Origin: Chitinophagales bacterium
GTDB lineage: Bacteria; Bacteroidota; Bacteroidia; Chitinophagales; UBA2359
Length of the DNA: 5,846 nt
Reading direction: 5' to 3'
NCBI GenBank assembly: GCA_020631035.1
Contig: JAHDIA010000410.1
Coordinates: forward strand, 1 to 5,846
Positions 5,541 to 5,846 of the stretch are shown here, piece after piece. The position numbers were made by a program, and so were the translations under genes. Every line of letters starts with the position of its first letter. The stretch's first letter is position 1. The notes beneath the pieces were generated by a model, which saw only the letters and a list, made by a program, of their open reading frames with translations, had not been told where the DNA came from and searched no databases.

Positions 5541-5846
5541 TGAAGCGGGTGGATGCAGTGTAAGACGCAGCCAAAAACATGCGCCCGATAACCAGACCAG
5601 ATGTAGCCTAGTACCACGCACATTGCCTCATTGGGCGCGAATGAAAGGTAAAGGATTAATTTTGATAAATTGAGATGAGCCTACGCGGCAACTGCGCAAA
5701 GTGCAGCTACACGCAATAGGCTTGTCAATGACATCGCTACTGCGTGTAGCCTTCGTCACTTTGCGCAATTTTTTTGCCTGCGCTGCTTTTAAAATAAAAA
5801 AACGCGCCCAACGCTGTACTTAACGCAATGTGGCAACCGTTGGGTT
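5541..5846. other. GC-richer, highly structured non-coding region (possible ncRNA or repeat element)
   Basis: No convincing gene is present. Base composition shifts: the line 5581-5640 is about 58% G+C by hand count, against about 33% for 5401-5460. Several inverted repeats overlap or nest. GCGCCC (5581-5586) can pair with GGGCGC (5633-5638). TTGGGCGCG (5631-5639) can also pair with CGCGCCCAA (5803-5811). AGCCTA (5678-5683) can pair with TAGGCT (5717-5722). CCCAACG (5807-5813) can pair with CGTTGGG (5838-5844). A long bipartite hairpin occupies 5693-5767. Competing pairings and the GC shift suggest a structured RNA or a non-autonomous repeat element running off the right edge. Its identity is not recognised. 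Confidence 0.45.
5693..5775 (+). repeat. Long bipartite hairpin followed by a T-run
   Basis: The outer arms TGCGCAAAGTG (5693-5703) and CACTTTGCGCA (5757-5767) are perfectly complementary over 11 bp. Nested inside, GCTACACGCA (5706-5715) and TGCGTGTAGC (5741-5750) form a further perfect 10 bp. Small internal loops separate the two stems, and a 25-nt apical loop closes the structure. Seven T (5769-5775) follow two bases after the outer stem on the plus strand, as in an intrinsic terminator, but no plus-strand gene is seen inside the window to be terminated. Confidence 0.75.

Noticed and set aside
5581..5638. tRNA-like fold from GCGCCC/GGGCGC closing a ~58-nt segment
   Set aside because: It is too short, has no T-loop GGTTCRA-type sequence, and no proper D or anticodon arms can be drawn.
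5803..5845. Integron attC-like site (GCCCAAC ... GTTGGGT, matching RYYYAAC ... GTTRRRY)
   Set aside because: The two core boxes match, but the span is only about 40 bp, shorter than usual attC sites. No complementary inner L boxes with an extrahelical base were found, and no integrase or cassette is visible. The site reaches the window edge, so it remains a weak possibility.

Overview
The window comes from a low-GC member of the phylum Bacteroidota. The strongest evidence is a textbook type IX secretion (T9SS, Por system) C-terminal domain at the end of one gene, since T9SS is restricted to that phylum. The long secreted proteins built from 'GCTDxxAxNY...DDGSC' modules, and the coexistence of T9SS with an exosortase, suggest a marine gliding lineage such as the Saprospiraceae. 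That finer placement is a guess.

All convincing genes are on the minus strand. Read in transcription order (right to left) the layout is as follows. (1) 5311-5846 holds no recognisable gene. Its right half is GC-richer and dense in inverted repeats, and its left half is the upstream region of the next gene. (2) 5310-3085 encodes a 741-residue secreted protein with a cytochrome-c-like head, a Cys/Asp-rich repeat stalk and a T9SS sorting domain. (3) A perfect 14-bp hairpin terminator lies at about 2998-3030. (4) A three-gene cluster follows: a 499-residue secreted protein (2678-1179) with the same head and stalk but ending in an IPTL-CTERM-type exosortase signal plus extra membrane helices; the exosortase (1172-624, probably XrtH); and a multi-pass membrane protein (631 to the left edge, cut by the window). 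Within the cluster the genes are 6 nt apart and then overlap by 8 nt, so they look like one operon.

The two large proteins are clear paralogs over the first ~125 mature residues. They share a CxxxCH motif, a downstream MPFG methionine and the same Cys positions, and both carry the same two kinds of Cys-rich module. Their C-termini differ completely: one is addressed to T9SS, the other to an exosortase encoded directly downstream. The simplest reading is a pair of surface proteins with the same N-terminal function, exported or anchored by two independent systems, with the exosortase and its putative partner dedicated to the second one. This 'same head, two anchors' arrangement is the most interesting feature of the window.

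No tRNA, rRNA, CRISPR array or transposase gene was recognised. The structured, GC-shifted right end could be an ncRNA or a non-autonomous repeat element that continues beyond the window, but its identity is unresolved.
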